A stretch of 64,000 bases of DNA, from contig JBDHWG010000025.1 in assembly GCA_039810085.1 (NCBI GenBank), forward strand, positions 1-64,000, in the 5' to 3' direction. The notes under the pieces are model-generated. The model worked only from the letters and a program-made list of their open reading frames with translations, made no database searches and had not been told where the DNA came from. Within the stretch, counting starts at the first letter, position 1; each line of letters opens with the position of its first letter. The translations under genes and the position numbers were made by a program. Shown here piece by piece: positions 25,295 to 33,395 of this stretch. This stretch comes from JBDHWG01 sp039810085. GTDB lineage: Bacteria; Chloroflexota; Anaerolineae; Epilineales; JAHCIE01.

Positions 25295-26188
25295 ATGAGC
25301 ACCACCACCCTCCCCGACCAGACCGCCGCGCGCCTCCAGTCGCCACCCACCCAGCTCCGCCGACGCTGGCGGCTCCGCGTGCGCGGCAACGAGCTGGCCC
25401 TGGCGGGCGCCGTCATCCTCATCTGCCTGGTGCTCGTCGCCATCTTCGCGCCGCTGCTGACGCCGTATGACCCGGTCAAGCTCAGCCTCGCGTCACGCCT
25501 GCGCCCGCCTAGCCTGGAGCACCCGCTAGGCACGGACGAGTTCGGCCGCGATTTCCTGGCCCGCGTCCTGTACGGCTCGCGCATCTCCCTGCTCATCGTC
25601 GTGACGGTCATCGGTCTAGCGGGCGGCGTCGGTATCACCCTCGGCGCGTTTGGCGGCTATCGGGGCGGGCGCTGGGACGACGGCGTGATGCGCACCGCCG
25701 ATGTCTTCATGGCCTTCCCTGACCTTGTCCTGGCGATGGCCCTCTCGGCGGCGCTCGGCGCGGACCTGCGCTCGGCCATCATCGCCGTCGCCATCGTCTC
25801 CTGGCCGACGTATGCCCGCCTGGTGCGCGGCCAGATGCTCACCCTCAAGCACGAGGCGTTCGTCGAGGCGGCGCGGGCCAGCGGCGCGTCGGAAGGGCGC
25901 ATCATCCTGCGCCACCTGCTGCCCAACACGCTGTCGCCACTCTTGGTGCGCATGACGACCGATGCGGGCTACGCCATCCTGTACGCCGCCAGCCTCGGCT
26001 TCATTGGGCTGGGCGCGCAGGAGCCGCTGCCCGAGTGGGGGCGCATGGTCGCGACGGGCCGCGCGTTCATGATCGACCAGTGGTGGTATCCCTTCGCGCC
26101 GGGCATGGCGATTTTCCTGGCGGTGCTCGGCTTCACCTGGTTCGGCGACGGCCTGCGCGATTGGCTGGACCCCCGGCTTCAGAAGTAA
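25295..26188 (+). CDS. ABC transporter permease, DppC/OppC type
   Basis: 297-aa partner permease. The N-terminus carries the OppC_N-type helix with LAGAVILICLVLVAIFAPLL. HPLGTDEFGRDFLARVLYGSRISL and the EAA loop EAARASGASEGRIILRHLLP (residues about 188-207) are diagnostic. It starts five bases after the DppB-like stop. The operon continues without the usual OppD and OppF ATPases, which must come from elsewhere. Confidence 0.92.
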   Translation: MSTTTLPDQTAARLQSPPTQLRRRWRLRVRGNELALAGAVILICLVLVAIFAPLLTPYDPVKLSLASRLRPPSLEHPLGTDEFGRDFLARVLYGSRISLLIVVTVIGLAGGVGITLGAFGGYRGGRWDDGVMRTADVFMAFPDLVLAMALSAALGADLRSAIIAVAIVSWPTYARLVRGQMLTLKHEAFVEAARASGASEGRIILRHLLPNTLSPLLVRMTTDAGYAILYAASLGFIGLGAQEPLPEWGRMVATGRAFMIDQWWYPFAPGMAIFLAVLGFTWFGDGLRDWLDPRLQK

Positions 26189-26193
26189 CCAAA

Positions 26194-26261
26194 TGTCATG
26201 CTGAGCGGGGCGAAGCATCTCGGTGCGGCGGTCGAGACCCTTCGCTGCGCTCAGGGTGACA
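26194..26261. repeat. Short palindromic repeat, GTCATGCTGAGCG family
   Basis: TGTCATGCTGAGCG at the left and CGCTCAGGGTGACA at the right, with GGCGAAGCATCTC between. It occupies most of the gap between the permease and hyuA. A diverged left half (GTCATGCTGAGCGAAAGCG) lies near 45547. Confidence 0.75.
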
Positions 26262-26297
26262 GCCGAAATCTAACCATTCTATACTCTGGCAGGATGC

Positions 26298-28388
26298 ATG
26301 ACGACGACAAGCACTTATCGCCTGGGCTTCGACATAGGCGGAACCTTTACGGACTTTGCGATGCTCGACGCGGACACCGGCGAGCTGCGCATCTACAAAT
26401 CGCTCACGACACCGGCCGCCCCCGCCGTCGGCGCGCTTGACGGCATGCGCGCGTTCCTCGCGCGCGACGCCATCAGCGGCAGCCAGGTCAGCCACGTCGC
26501 CCACGGCACAACCCTGGTCGCCAACGCCCTTATCGAGCGCAAGGGGGCGACCGTCGGCCTCATCACGACGCAGGGCTTCCGCGACATCCTAGAGATTCGC
26601 ACCGAGCAGCGCTACGACATCTACGATCTATTCTTGAAATATCCTGACCCCATCGTCCCGCGTCGGCTGCGGCGCGGCGTGCGTGAGCGCACCGACCGCG
26701 ATGGCCGCATCCTTGCCACGCCCGATGAGAGTGAGGTCCGCGCCGTGGTCGAGGACTTCCGCGCAGCAGGCGTTCAGGCAGTCGCCGTGTGCTTCCTGCA
26801 CGCCTTCCGCAACCCGGCCAACGAGCGCGCCGTGCGCGACATCATCCACGCCGCGTGGCCGGAGATTCCGGTCTCCCTCTCGTCCGACGTCGCGCCGGAG
26901 ATCCGCGAGTACGAGCGCACCTCGACGACGGTCGCCAACGCCTATGTCCAGCCGGTCATGCACGACTACCTGGACCAGATTCAAGCGGGGCTGTCGGGCA
27001 TCGGCTTTCGCGGCGCGTTCTACCCCATGCTCTCCTCCGGCGGCACCGCCTCGGTGCAAACGGCGTCGGCCATCCCGGTGCAGCTCGTCGAGTCCGGCCC
27101 GGCGGCGGGCGCGATGGCGGCGGCGTACTTCGGTGAGTTGAGCGGGCGCAGCGAGCTGATTTCCTTCGACATGGGCGGCACGACGGCCAAGATCGCGCTC
27201 ATCCAGGAGGGGCGGCCTGGCATCGCGCCGAGCCTGGAGGTGGCGCGCGTCGCTCGCTTTAAGAAGGGCAGCGGCATCCCGCTCCAGATCCCGACCATCG
27301 AGATGCTGGAGATTGGCGCGGGCGGCGGCAGCATCGCCTGGATCGACGGCCTGGGCTTGATGCGTGTCGGGCCGCGCAGCGCGGGCGCAGACCCTGGCCC
27401 GGCGTGCTACGGGCGCGGCGGGACCGAGCCGACGGTGACAGATGCCGACCTGCTGCTCGGCTACCTCAACCCCGACTACTTCCTCGGCGGCGCGATGCGG
27501 CTGGACGTGGCGGCGGCCGAGGCGGCATTGGGCCGCCTGGGCGCGGCGTTGGGCATGACGCCGGTCGAGACGGCCTGGGCGATTCACCAGATCGTCAACG
27601 AGAACATGGCGGGCGCGGTCAAGATTCACGTCATCGAGAAGGCGCAGGACCCGCGCCGCTATGCCCTGCTGGCCTATGGCGGCGGCGGCCCGGTCCACGC
27701 GACGGGCGTCGCCAGGGCTTTAGCCATCAAGGGGGTCATCTGCCCGCCAGCGGCCGGCGTCGCGTCGGCGGTCGGTCTGCTGGTCGCGCCGAACGCCCTG
27801 GAGCTGGCGCGGTCGTACCCCGTGCTGGTAGACGGCCTGGACTGGAACGAGATTGCCGCCCTGTACCGCGACATGGAGACCCAGGCGCTCACCGCGCTGG
27901 CCGAGGCGGGCGTTGACGCCGCGCACGTCCAGTTCGAGCGCAGTGTGGACGGGCGCTTCGCGGGCCAGCTCCACGAAATCAACATCGACCTCCCGACGAG
28001 CCTGCTCGAAGGCGGCGACGCCGCACCCCTGCTGGACGGATTCCGCGAGCGCTACACCGTTCTGTACGGCCACCTGCCGCGCGGCATCCCCATCGAGTTC
28101 CTGAGCTGGCGGCTGACGGCGCGCGGCCCACGCCCGCCGCTGCGTCTGCCCCGCGCCGAGGCGGGTGGCGAGGACCCGACCCCTGCGCTCAAAGGCCACC
28201 GCAACGTCTACTGGAGCGACCACGCCGGCTTCATCTCGACCCCGGTCTACGACCGCTACGCCCTGCGGCCGGGCATGCGCATCGAAGGCCCGGCCATCGT
28301 CGAGGAGCGCGAGTCGACAACCGTCGTTGGCCCCAAGATGCACGCGGCGCTGGACACGGCAATGAACCTGCTGGTGAACCTGGAGTGA
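26298..28388 (+). CDS. hyuA: Hydantoinase/oxoprolinase subunit A
   Basis: 696-aa subunit of the HyuA/HyuB family of ATP-dependent hydantoinases, 5-oxoprolinases and acetone carboxylase relatives. The ASKHA-type N-terminus GFDIGGTFTDF binds ATP phosphate, followed by HGTTLVANALIERKGA. The central domain carries FDMGGTTAKIA, SAGADPGPACYGRGG and AYGGGGPVHA. AGGA lies four bases before the ATG. The hyuB start is immediately adjacent. The substrate could be an N-methyl or plain hydantoin, or oxoproline. Confidence 0.92.
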   Translation: MTTTSTYRLGFDIGGTFTDFAMLDADTGELRIYKSLTTPAAPAVGALDGMRAFLARDAISGSQVSHVAHGTTLVANALIERKGATVGLITTQGFRDILEIRTEQRYDIYDLFLKYPDPIVPRRLRRGVRERTDRDGRILATPDESEVRAVVEDFRAAGVQAVAVCFLHAFRNPANERAVRDIIHAAWPEIPVSLSSDVAPEIREYERTSTTVANAYVQPVMHDYLDQIQAGLSGIGFRGAFYPMLSSGGTASVQTASAIPVQLVESGPAAGAMAAAYFGELSGRSELISFDMGGTTAKIALIQEGRPGIAPSLEVARVARFKKGSGIPLQIPTIEMLEIGAGGGSIAWIDGLGLMRVGPRSAGADPGPACYGRGGTEPTVTDADLLLGYLNPDYFLGGAMRLDVAAAEAALGRLGAALGMTPVETAWAIHQIVNENMAGAVKIHVIEKAQDPRRYALLAYGGGGPVHATGVARALAIKGVICPPAAGVASAVGLLVAPNALELARSYPVLVDGLDWNEIAALYRDMETQALTALAEAGVDAAHVQFERSVDGRFAGQLHEINIDLPTSLLEGGDAAPLLDGFRERYTVLYGHLPRGIPIEFLSWRLTARGPRPPLRLPRAEAGGEDPTPALKGHRNVYWSDHAGFISTPVYDRYALRPGMRIEGPAIVEERESTTVVGPKMHAALDTAMNLLVNLE

Positions 28389-28390
28389 CC

Positions 28391-30109
28391 ATGCTCAAAG
28401 CCTTCGATCCCCTGACCCTGGAAATCCTGTGGAACCGCCTCATCACGACGGCCGACGAGATGGCGGCCATCCTGGTGCGCACGTCGTTCTCGACCGTGGT
28501 TGGCGCGGCCAACGACTTCGGCTGTGAGATCATGGACGGGCGGGGCCGCTCCTTGGCCCACGCCACGCGCAGCATGCCCGTCTTTAACCGCACGCTGCCG
28601 ACCGTCACCGAGGCGTTCATCCGCAAGATCGGCCTGGCGAACATGCGCCCCGGCGACGTGTTCATCACCAACGACCCCTGGCTCAGCGCGGGCCACAGCC
28701 TGGACATCGCCGTCGTGACACCGTTCTTCCGTGGCGACAGGGTCATCGGCTTCACCGCCAGCATCGCCAACGTGACCGACATCGGCGGCGTGCTCAACGA
28801 CAACCTGGCCCGCGAGTCCTACGAGGAGGGCCTCATCATCCCGATGACCTACCTCTTCCGCGAGGGCCAGGTCAACGACCTCGTCCTGGAGTTCGTGCGC
28901 TGGAACGTGCGTGTGCCGGACATGATTATCGGCGACATCTACGCCGAGGCCGCCGCGAACGACGCGGGCGCGCGCAAGGTGCTGGCCCTGCTGGACGAGT
29001 ACGGCCTGGACAGCCTGGAGGAGCTATCGCGGGAGATCCAGGGCCGGACGGAGACGGCGATGCGCCGCGCCATCGAGGCCATTCCGCCGGGCGAGTACAG
29101 CTACGAGGTGGAGTTCGACGAGATTAACGTGTGCCACCTAAAGGCGACGGTCATCTTCGACGGCCACGAGGTGACGGTGGACTACGCCGGCTCGTCGCCG
29201 CAGCAGCCGATGGGCGGCATCAACTGCACCGAGGTCTACACGCGCGGCCAGACGTACTACGCCATGAAGTACCTCCTGCTGCCCGAAGCGCCAGAGAACG
29301 AGGGCTGCTACAAGCCCGTGCACGTCAAGGCGCCGGTCGGCAGCGTCCTCAACTGCGTCTTCCCGGCCTCGGTCCGCACCCGCACGCGCTCCGGCTGGTA
29401 CATCCACTCGGCCATCGCCGGCGCGCTCGCCGAGGTGCTTCCCGACCGCGTCATGGCGCCCAACGGCCTGCTCGGCAGCACCACGGGCTACGGCCAGACG
29501 CCGGACGGCCGCGCGTACTACGCCCACTTCTTCAGCGGCGGCGGCATGGGCGCGGGGCGGAACAGCGACGGCGGCCACGCCCTCATCTTCCCCAGCAGCG
29601 CGTCGAACGTGCCGGTGGAGATGTTCGAGGTGGCGACGCCGCTCATCGTGCGCGAGAAGGAGTTCATCACCGACTCTGGGGGCGCGGGCGAGCATCGCGG
29701 CGGCGCGGCGGTGCGCGTCTCGGCGTCGCGGCTGCCCGGCTGGAGCATGCCCGTCGTCGCCAACTTCATGTCGCACCGCATGCGCGTCCCGCCGTTCGGC
29801 CTGCTCGGCGGCGGACCGGCGACAGCGGCGCGCATCCTCATCAATGGGCGCGAGCTGACCCGCGAGGAGTTCCTGCATCAGAGCGAGGGCCGCTCGCTGA
29901 CCGACGACGAGACCATCGGGACGACGGAGTTGGCGGGCGGCGGCGGCTTCGGCGATCCGCATAAGCGTCCGGCGGAGAAGGTGCTGGCAGATGTCCTGGA
30001 CGGCCTGGTCTCCCTCGACAGCGCCGCGAGGGACTACGGCGTCATCATCGACCCCGCCACCATGACCATCAACGAGGAAGGCACACGGGCGCGGCGGGCG
30101 AGTCAATAG
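28391..30109 (+). CDS. hyuB: Hydantoinase/oxoprolinase subunit B
   Basis: 572-aa partner of HyuA. The N-terminus DPLTLEILWNRLITTADEM, EIMDGRGRSLAHATRSMPV, FITNDPWLSAGHSLD and FTDSGGAGEHRGGAAV-like TDSGGAGEHRGG are family blocks. GGAG from the hyuA end lies five bases before this ATG; a GTG six bases earlier would overlap the hyuA stop by four bases and is the alternative. The two subunits act together in the cytoplasm on substrate that the upstream transporter may import. Confidence 0.92.
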   Translation: MLKAFDPLTLEILWNRLITTADEMAAILVRTSFSTVVGAANDFGCEIMDGRGRSLAHATRSMPVFNRTLPTVTEAFIRKIGLANMRPGDVFITNDPWLSAGHSLDIAVVTPFFRGDRVIGFTASIANVTDIGGVLNDNLARESYEEGLIIPMTYLFREGQVNDLVLEFVRWNVRVPDMIIGDIYAEAAANDAGARKVLALLDEYGLDSLEELSREIQGRTETAMRRAIEAIPPGEYSYEVEFDEINVCHLKATVIFDGHEVTVDYAGSSPQQPMGGINCTEVYTRGQTYYAMKYLLLPEAPENEGCYKPVHVKAPVGSVLNCVFPASVRTRTRSGWYIHSAIAGALAEVLPDRVMAPNGLLGSTTGYGQTPDGRAYYAHFFSGGGMGAGRNSDGGHALIFPSSASNVPVEMFEVATPLIVREKEFITDSGGAGEHRGGAAVRVSASRLPGWSMPVVANFMSHRMRVPPFGLLGGGPATAARILINGRELTREEFLHQSEGRSLTDDETIGTTELAGGGGFGDPHKRPAEKVLADVLDGLVSLDSAARDYGVIIDPATMTINEEGTRARRASQ

Positions 30110-30136
30110 GGATTAGCGACGAAATCGTGCTAAAGC

Positions 30137-30421
30137 ATGAAGGTCTATCAGCTATTATGGCCGCAGGACCGAATTGATCACATTGCACGGCACGATGTGA
30201 CGCCGGAGGAGGTTGAGGACGTTTGCTTCGGTTCGGCTCTTCTCCTGCGCGCCAAGTCCGAAGGCGCCAACCCCGTCTACTACGTCCTAGGGCAGACTGA
30301 AGCTGGACGCTACCTGTTCTGTGTCGTGATCCAGTTTCCTGATGGTAGAGGTTATCCGGTTACTGCCCGGCCTATGACCGACAAGGAGAGACGACGCTAC
30401 AGCCAGTGGAGAAAGCGATGA
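30137..30421 (+). CDS. BrnT-like ribonuclease toxin
   Basis: 94-aa protein resembling BrnT toxins of the RelE-like fold. HIARHDVTPEEVEDVCFGS, YYVLGQTEAGRYLFCVVIQF and the C-terminal TARPMTDKERRRYSQWRK follow the family pattern of an H-V-T-x-E-E-V helix, a central sheet and a terminal Arg/Lys helix. No clear ribosome site precedes the ATG. The partner gene overlaps its stop by four bases, in BrnT-then-antitoxin order. mRNA cleavage is inferred from the family. Confidence 0.8.
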   Translation: MKVYQLLWPQDRIDHIARHDVTPEEVEDVCFGSALLLRAKSEGANPVYYVLGQTEAGRYLFCVVIQFPDGRGYPVTARPMTDKERRRYSQWRKR

Positions 30422-30651
30422 TTCCTCAAACCGATTCCATTCAAGAGCTTGCCCAGTTCTGGGATGAGCACGACGTGACCGACTTTGAAGACCAGCTCGA
30501 GGAGGTCACCGAACCCGTGTTCGAACGCGCCGCCGTCGTGAGAGTGTATCTAGAGCAAGACGAGGCACAGGCCGTGACGGAGCTAGCCCGGGCCAAGGGG
30601 ATAGCGGCGGCCGAGTTGATCCACGAGTGGGTCCGCGAGAAGATCGCGTAG
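30418..30651 (+). CDS. Antitoxin of the BrnT-like pair (CopG/BrnA-like)
   Basis: 77-aa acidic protein. The N-terminus IPQTDSIQELAQFWDEHDVT is typical of toxin-binding segments in this group. The C-terminal VVRVYLEQDEAQAVTELARA with LIHEWVREKI looks like a ribbon-helix-helix domain. The ATG overlaps the toxin stop (ATGA), with GGAG six bases upstream. A GTG 12 bases earlier is possible but lacks support. Confidence 0.8.
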   Translation: MIPQTDSIQELAQFWDEHDVTDFEDQLEEVTEPVFERAAVVRVYLEQDEAQAVTELARAKGIAAAELIHEWVREKIA

Positions 30652-30667
30652 TCGTGCGAGATTAGCG

Positions 30668-32074
30668 CTACTTGCGCTTCTTCTTCGCGCGGTTCGCTTT
30701 GCGCGAGGCTTCAGCCGCCTTGCGCTTCTGCTTCTGCTTGGCCTTGCCGTCCTTCTTCGGCGTGGGCGGCGCGGGGGATCGCGCCGGTCGAGCTGGCTGC
30801 GGCTGAGGCGCGCGATAGCCTGGCTCGAGAAAAGCCAGGGGCCACGAGGGTTGAAACGATGGCTTCTTGAGTAAGGGGTCGTCGGGGTCGGCCTCTTGCC
30901 CCAGTTCGTGCAACACCTCTTCCCAGTCGCCGGCGACCGACTCGTCGATCAAATCCCGCTCGAGCGCCGACCGAATAACGGGGAGCGATTCGACGGCTTT
31001 CAAGTCGAGCAGATCGGCCAGGAAGGAGCCGTTCACCGTCGGGTCGTTCTCCTCGGCGTGTTCGAGTTCTTGGGTGAGGATTTGAACGGCTGCGTCGCGC
31101 AACTCCGGATGCTGCTTGCTGACCTCCGCCAGGGCCTCAGACGCGCTCGCCCGTCCCCAGTTCCAGCGAGTCCGGTCGTGGATATAAGCGCTCAGGGGGT
31201 TCAGGGCTGGCGCGCCCACGTGCCCCAAGGCCCTGGCTAGGGAACCTCCGTACCAGTCACTATCCACGTCGAACAGCGGGATCAGATCGGGGACGACTGC
31301 GCTGACGTCAAGCCCTTCAAGGGCCGTCATGGCGTGGATGGGCGCCCACACGTCGTCTGCGTCGCTCCATGTGGTGTTGAGGGTCCGGTCACGGGCCATC
31401 CGCACCAGGCCGGGCACGTGCGCCTGGGTGAAGCCGAGGGCCGCGATCCGCGCCTCGATGTCTTTCTGATGGCGTGGATCGCCCAGGTGAAGAAGCTGGT
31501 CCACCGGCGGCGGGTAGGGCGCATCCGTAGGAACAAGGGCGGCCTCGACGTGAGCGCGGACTGGTTCATTGAGATTGCTGCCGTCACCACCCCACGGGTA
31601 TTCCGGCTCGTCCACATCCAGATCGTCCACCGCCTCATCCTCGCTGTCCTCCTCGTCCTCCCACATCTCATATTGCGGCGGCGGCGACACCGGCTCGCGC
31701 TCAATCGCCCAATCCGGCCGCGGGCGGTTGAGAGGGGTGATACGCTCGACGCGGACGCCGAAAAGGTGTTCGTCGCCGTAGTCGAACAGGTACAGGAACG
31801 TCTGGCCAACCTTGAGACCCAGGTCGCGCAGATGCGCCTTCTCCGCCAGCTTCTCGTGCAAGCTGGCACTGCGCATGGCGGCGTACTCGGTGGCGCGGTC
31901 CCAGAGTTGCCCGCTCATGAAGAACGAGTACAGGTGGTCGGCATCGAAGTTGAAGGCGTCCTGAATGGCATTGTGCAGGTCGGCCAACGTGTGCTGTCCA
32001 CCAAGCGTGACGATCGCGGGGTCATCCGGCCGCGACTCGTGCGCGACCTGAAAGGTATAGCTAAAGTGCGCCAT
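30668..32074 (-). CDS. pRiA4b ORF3-like protein with helical repeat region
   Basis: 468-aa cytoplasmic protein. Residues about 2-125 (YTFQVAHESRPDDPAIVTLG, TLADLHNAIQDAFNFDADHL, LGLKVGQTFLYLFDYGDEH) match the plasmid pRiA4b ORF3 domain (PF07929). An acidic stretch rich in E and D follows at about 140-170. Residues about 190-400 show helix pairs like HEAT-type repeats (VWAPIHAMTALEGLD, LARALGHVGAPALNPL). The tail is Pro-rich, then strongly basic (KKDGKAKQKQKRKAAE). GGAGG lies four bases before the ATG at 32074. The function is unknown; the basic tail suggests nucleic-acid contact. Confidence 0.75.
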   Translation of the reverse strand: MAHFSYTFQVAHESRPDDPAIVTLGGQHTLADLHNAIQDAFNFDADHLYSFFMSGQLWDRATEYAAMRSASLHEKLAEKAHLRDLGLKVGQTFLYLFDYGDEHLFGVRVERITPLNRPRPDWAIEREPVSPPPQYEMWEDEEDSEDEAVDDLDVDEPEYPWGGDGSNLNEPVRAHVEAALVPTDAPYPPPVDQLLHLGDPRHQKDIEARIAALGFTQAHVPGLVRMARDRTLNTTWSDADDVWAPIHAMTALEGLDVSAVVPDLIPLFDVDSDWYGGSLARALGHVGAPALNPLSAYIHDRTRWNWGRASASEALAEVSKQHPELRDAAVQILTQELEHAEENDPTVNGSFLADLLDLKAVESLPVIRSALERDLIDESVAGDWEEVLHELGQEADPDDPLLKKPSFQPSWPLAFLEPGYRAPQPQPARPARSPAPPTPKKDGKAKQKQKRKAAEASRKANRAKKKRK

Positions 32075-32142
32075 AATGCCTCCCACTACTTTGCTGAATG
32101 TTTTTGGCGCGGCACGTCGAGGGTGCGCTACCCCAGAATTAT

Positions 32143-32161
32143 CGCCATCACGGTGATGGCG
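32143..32161. promoter_or_regulatory. Perfect 19-bp palindrome upstream of rodA
   Basis: CGCCATCACGGTGATGGCG: nine-base arms around a single G, in the divergent gap between the pRiA4b-like gene and rodA. No U-run follows, so an operator is more likely than a terminator. A second imperfect pair GCGTCTGA / TCAGATGC follows. TACAAT at 32265 may be the rodA -10 box. Confidence 0.4.
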
Positions 32162-32297
32162 TCAATTGGGCATGCGTCTGAAGCGCCTCAGATGCGGCGC
32201 CCCATCCTGAGGCATCGAGCGACCGGAATTGCTGCGAACCGTCGGCGAGAGTAAAATTCCAGTGTACAATAGCCGCCGTGACCTATAGGGACCCTTT

Positions 32298-33392
32298 GTG
32301 ATTAACTGGAAGTACGTTCGTCGGTTCGACTGGCTCCTGCTCCTCGCCGCCCTGGCCCTGATGGCCTTCGGCATCGTCATGATTCGCGGCGTCGAGATGA
32401 ACGCCATCTACGAGGCGCGGACGGTGCGCCAGAGCGCGTATGCCGGGCTGGGCGTCGTCGTCTTCATGGCCGCCGTCCTGATCGACTACCGCCTGTGGGG
32501 CAACCTGTGGCGCGTCATCTACGTCGGGCTGCTGGGCTTGCTGGGCGCGGTGCTGGTCGCCGGGAGCGCCTTCGGCGGCGCGCGCAGCTCGTTCGATTTG
32601 AAGCTGTTCCGCGTCGAGCCGTCGGAGATGGCGAAAGTGCTCCTTGTCATCGTCCTGGCCCGCTACATGGCGGACCACGACATGCGCCAGATCCGCCACG
32701 TCGTCATCACCTTGGCGATGACGCTCGTCGTCATGGGGCTGATCTTCGTCGAGCCAAACCTGGGCGGCGCGCTGCTCCTGGCCCCCGTGTGGCTCGTGAT
32801 GGCCTTCGTGGGCGGGATGCGCATCTGGCACGCCAGCACCCTGGGCCTTGCCGCCGTCGCCGCCATTCCCGTCGGCCTGCGCTTCCTGGAGGGCTACCAA
32901 CTCCAGCGCATCATCACCTTCCTGGACCCGAACAGCGACGCCGCCGGCAACGGCTACAACACCATCCAGGCGCTCATCGCCATTGGGTCGGGCGGCTGGA
33001 CGGGCCAGGGCTACGGCCAGGGCATCCAGAGTCAGCTGCACTACCTGCGCCAGCCGTACACCGACTACATGTTCTCGGTCATGGCCGAGCAGCTTGGCTT
33101 CGTCGGCGTGTGCGTCTTCATTATTGTGGTGACGCTGCTCCTGCTGCGCCTCATCCGCGCCAGCAGCATCGCCACCGATAGCTTCGGGCGGCTGATGGCG
33201 GTCGGCATCGCCTTCAACATCTTCCTGCAAACGGCCCTCCACATCGCCGTCAACCTGAACCTGGTGCCGACGACGGGCGAGCCGCTCCCCTTCATCTCCT
33301 TCGGCGGCAGCTCGCTGGTGACGTTCTTGTTCGGCCTCGGCATCGTCGAGAGCGTCGTCATGCGCCGCAAGCTGCTAGAGTTCGACTGGTGA
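32298..33392 (+). CDS. rodA: SEDS-family peptidoglycan polymerase RodA
   Basis: 364-aa membrane protein with about ten helices, the glycosyltransferase that polymerises peptidoglycan during elongation. FRVEPSEMAKVLLVI, FLDPNSDAAGNGYNTIQALI (residues about 211-230), GSGGWTGQGYGQG, YTDYMFSVMAEQLGFVG and PFISFGGSSL are family blocks. The usual EPDLGT reads EPNLGG here. It starts with GTG. The next gene, gltX, begins three bases after the stop. Distinguished from FtsW by length and the RodA-like loop, with moderate certainty. Confidence 0.88.
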   Translation: MINWKYVRRFDWLLLLAALALMAFGIVMIRGVEMNAIYEARTVRQSAYAGLGVVVFMAAVLIDYRLWGNLWRVIYVGLLGLLGAVLVAGSAFGGARSSFDLKLFRVEPSEMAKVLLVIVLARYMADHDMRQIRHVVITLAMTLVVMGLIFVEPNLGGALLLAPVWLVMAFVGGMRIWHASTLGLAAVAAIPVGLRFLEGYQLQRIITFLDPNSDAAGNGYNTIQALIAIGSGGWTGQGYGQGIQSQLHYLRQPYTDYMFSVMAEQLGFVGVCVFIIVVTLLLLRLIRASSIATDSFGRLMAVGIAFNIFLQTALHIAVNLNLVPTTGEPLPFISFGGSSLVTFLFGLGIVESVVMRRKLLEFDW

Positions 33393-33395
33393 CCC

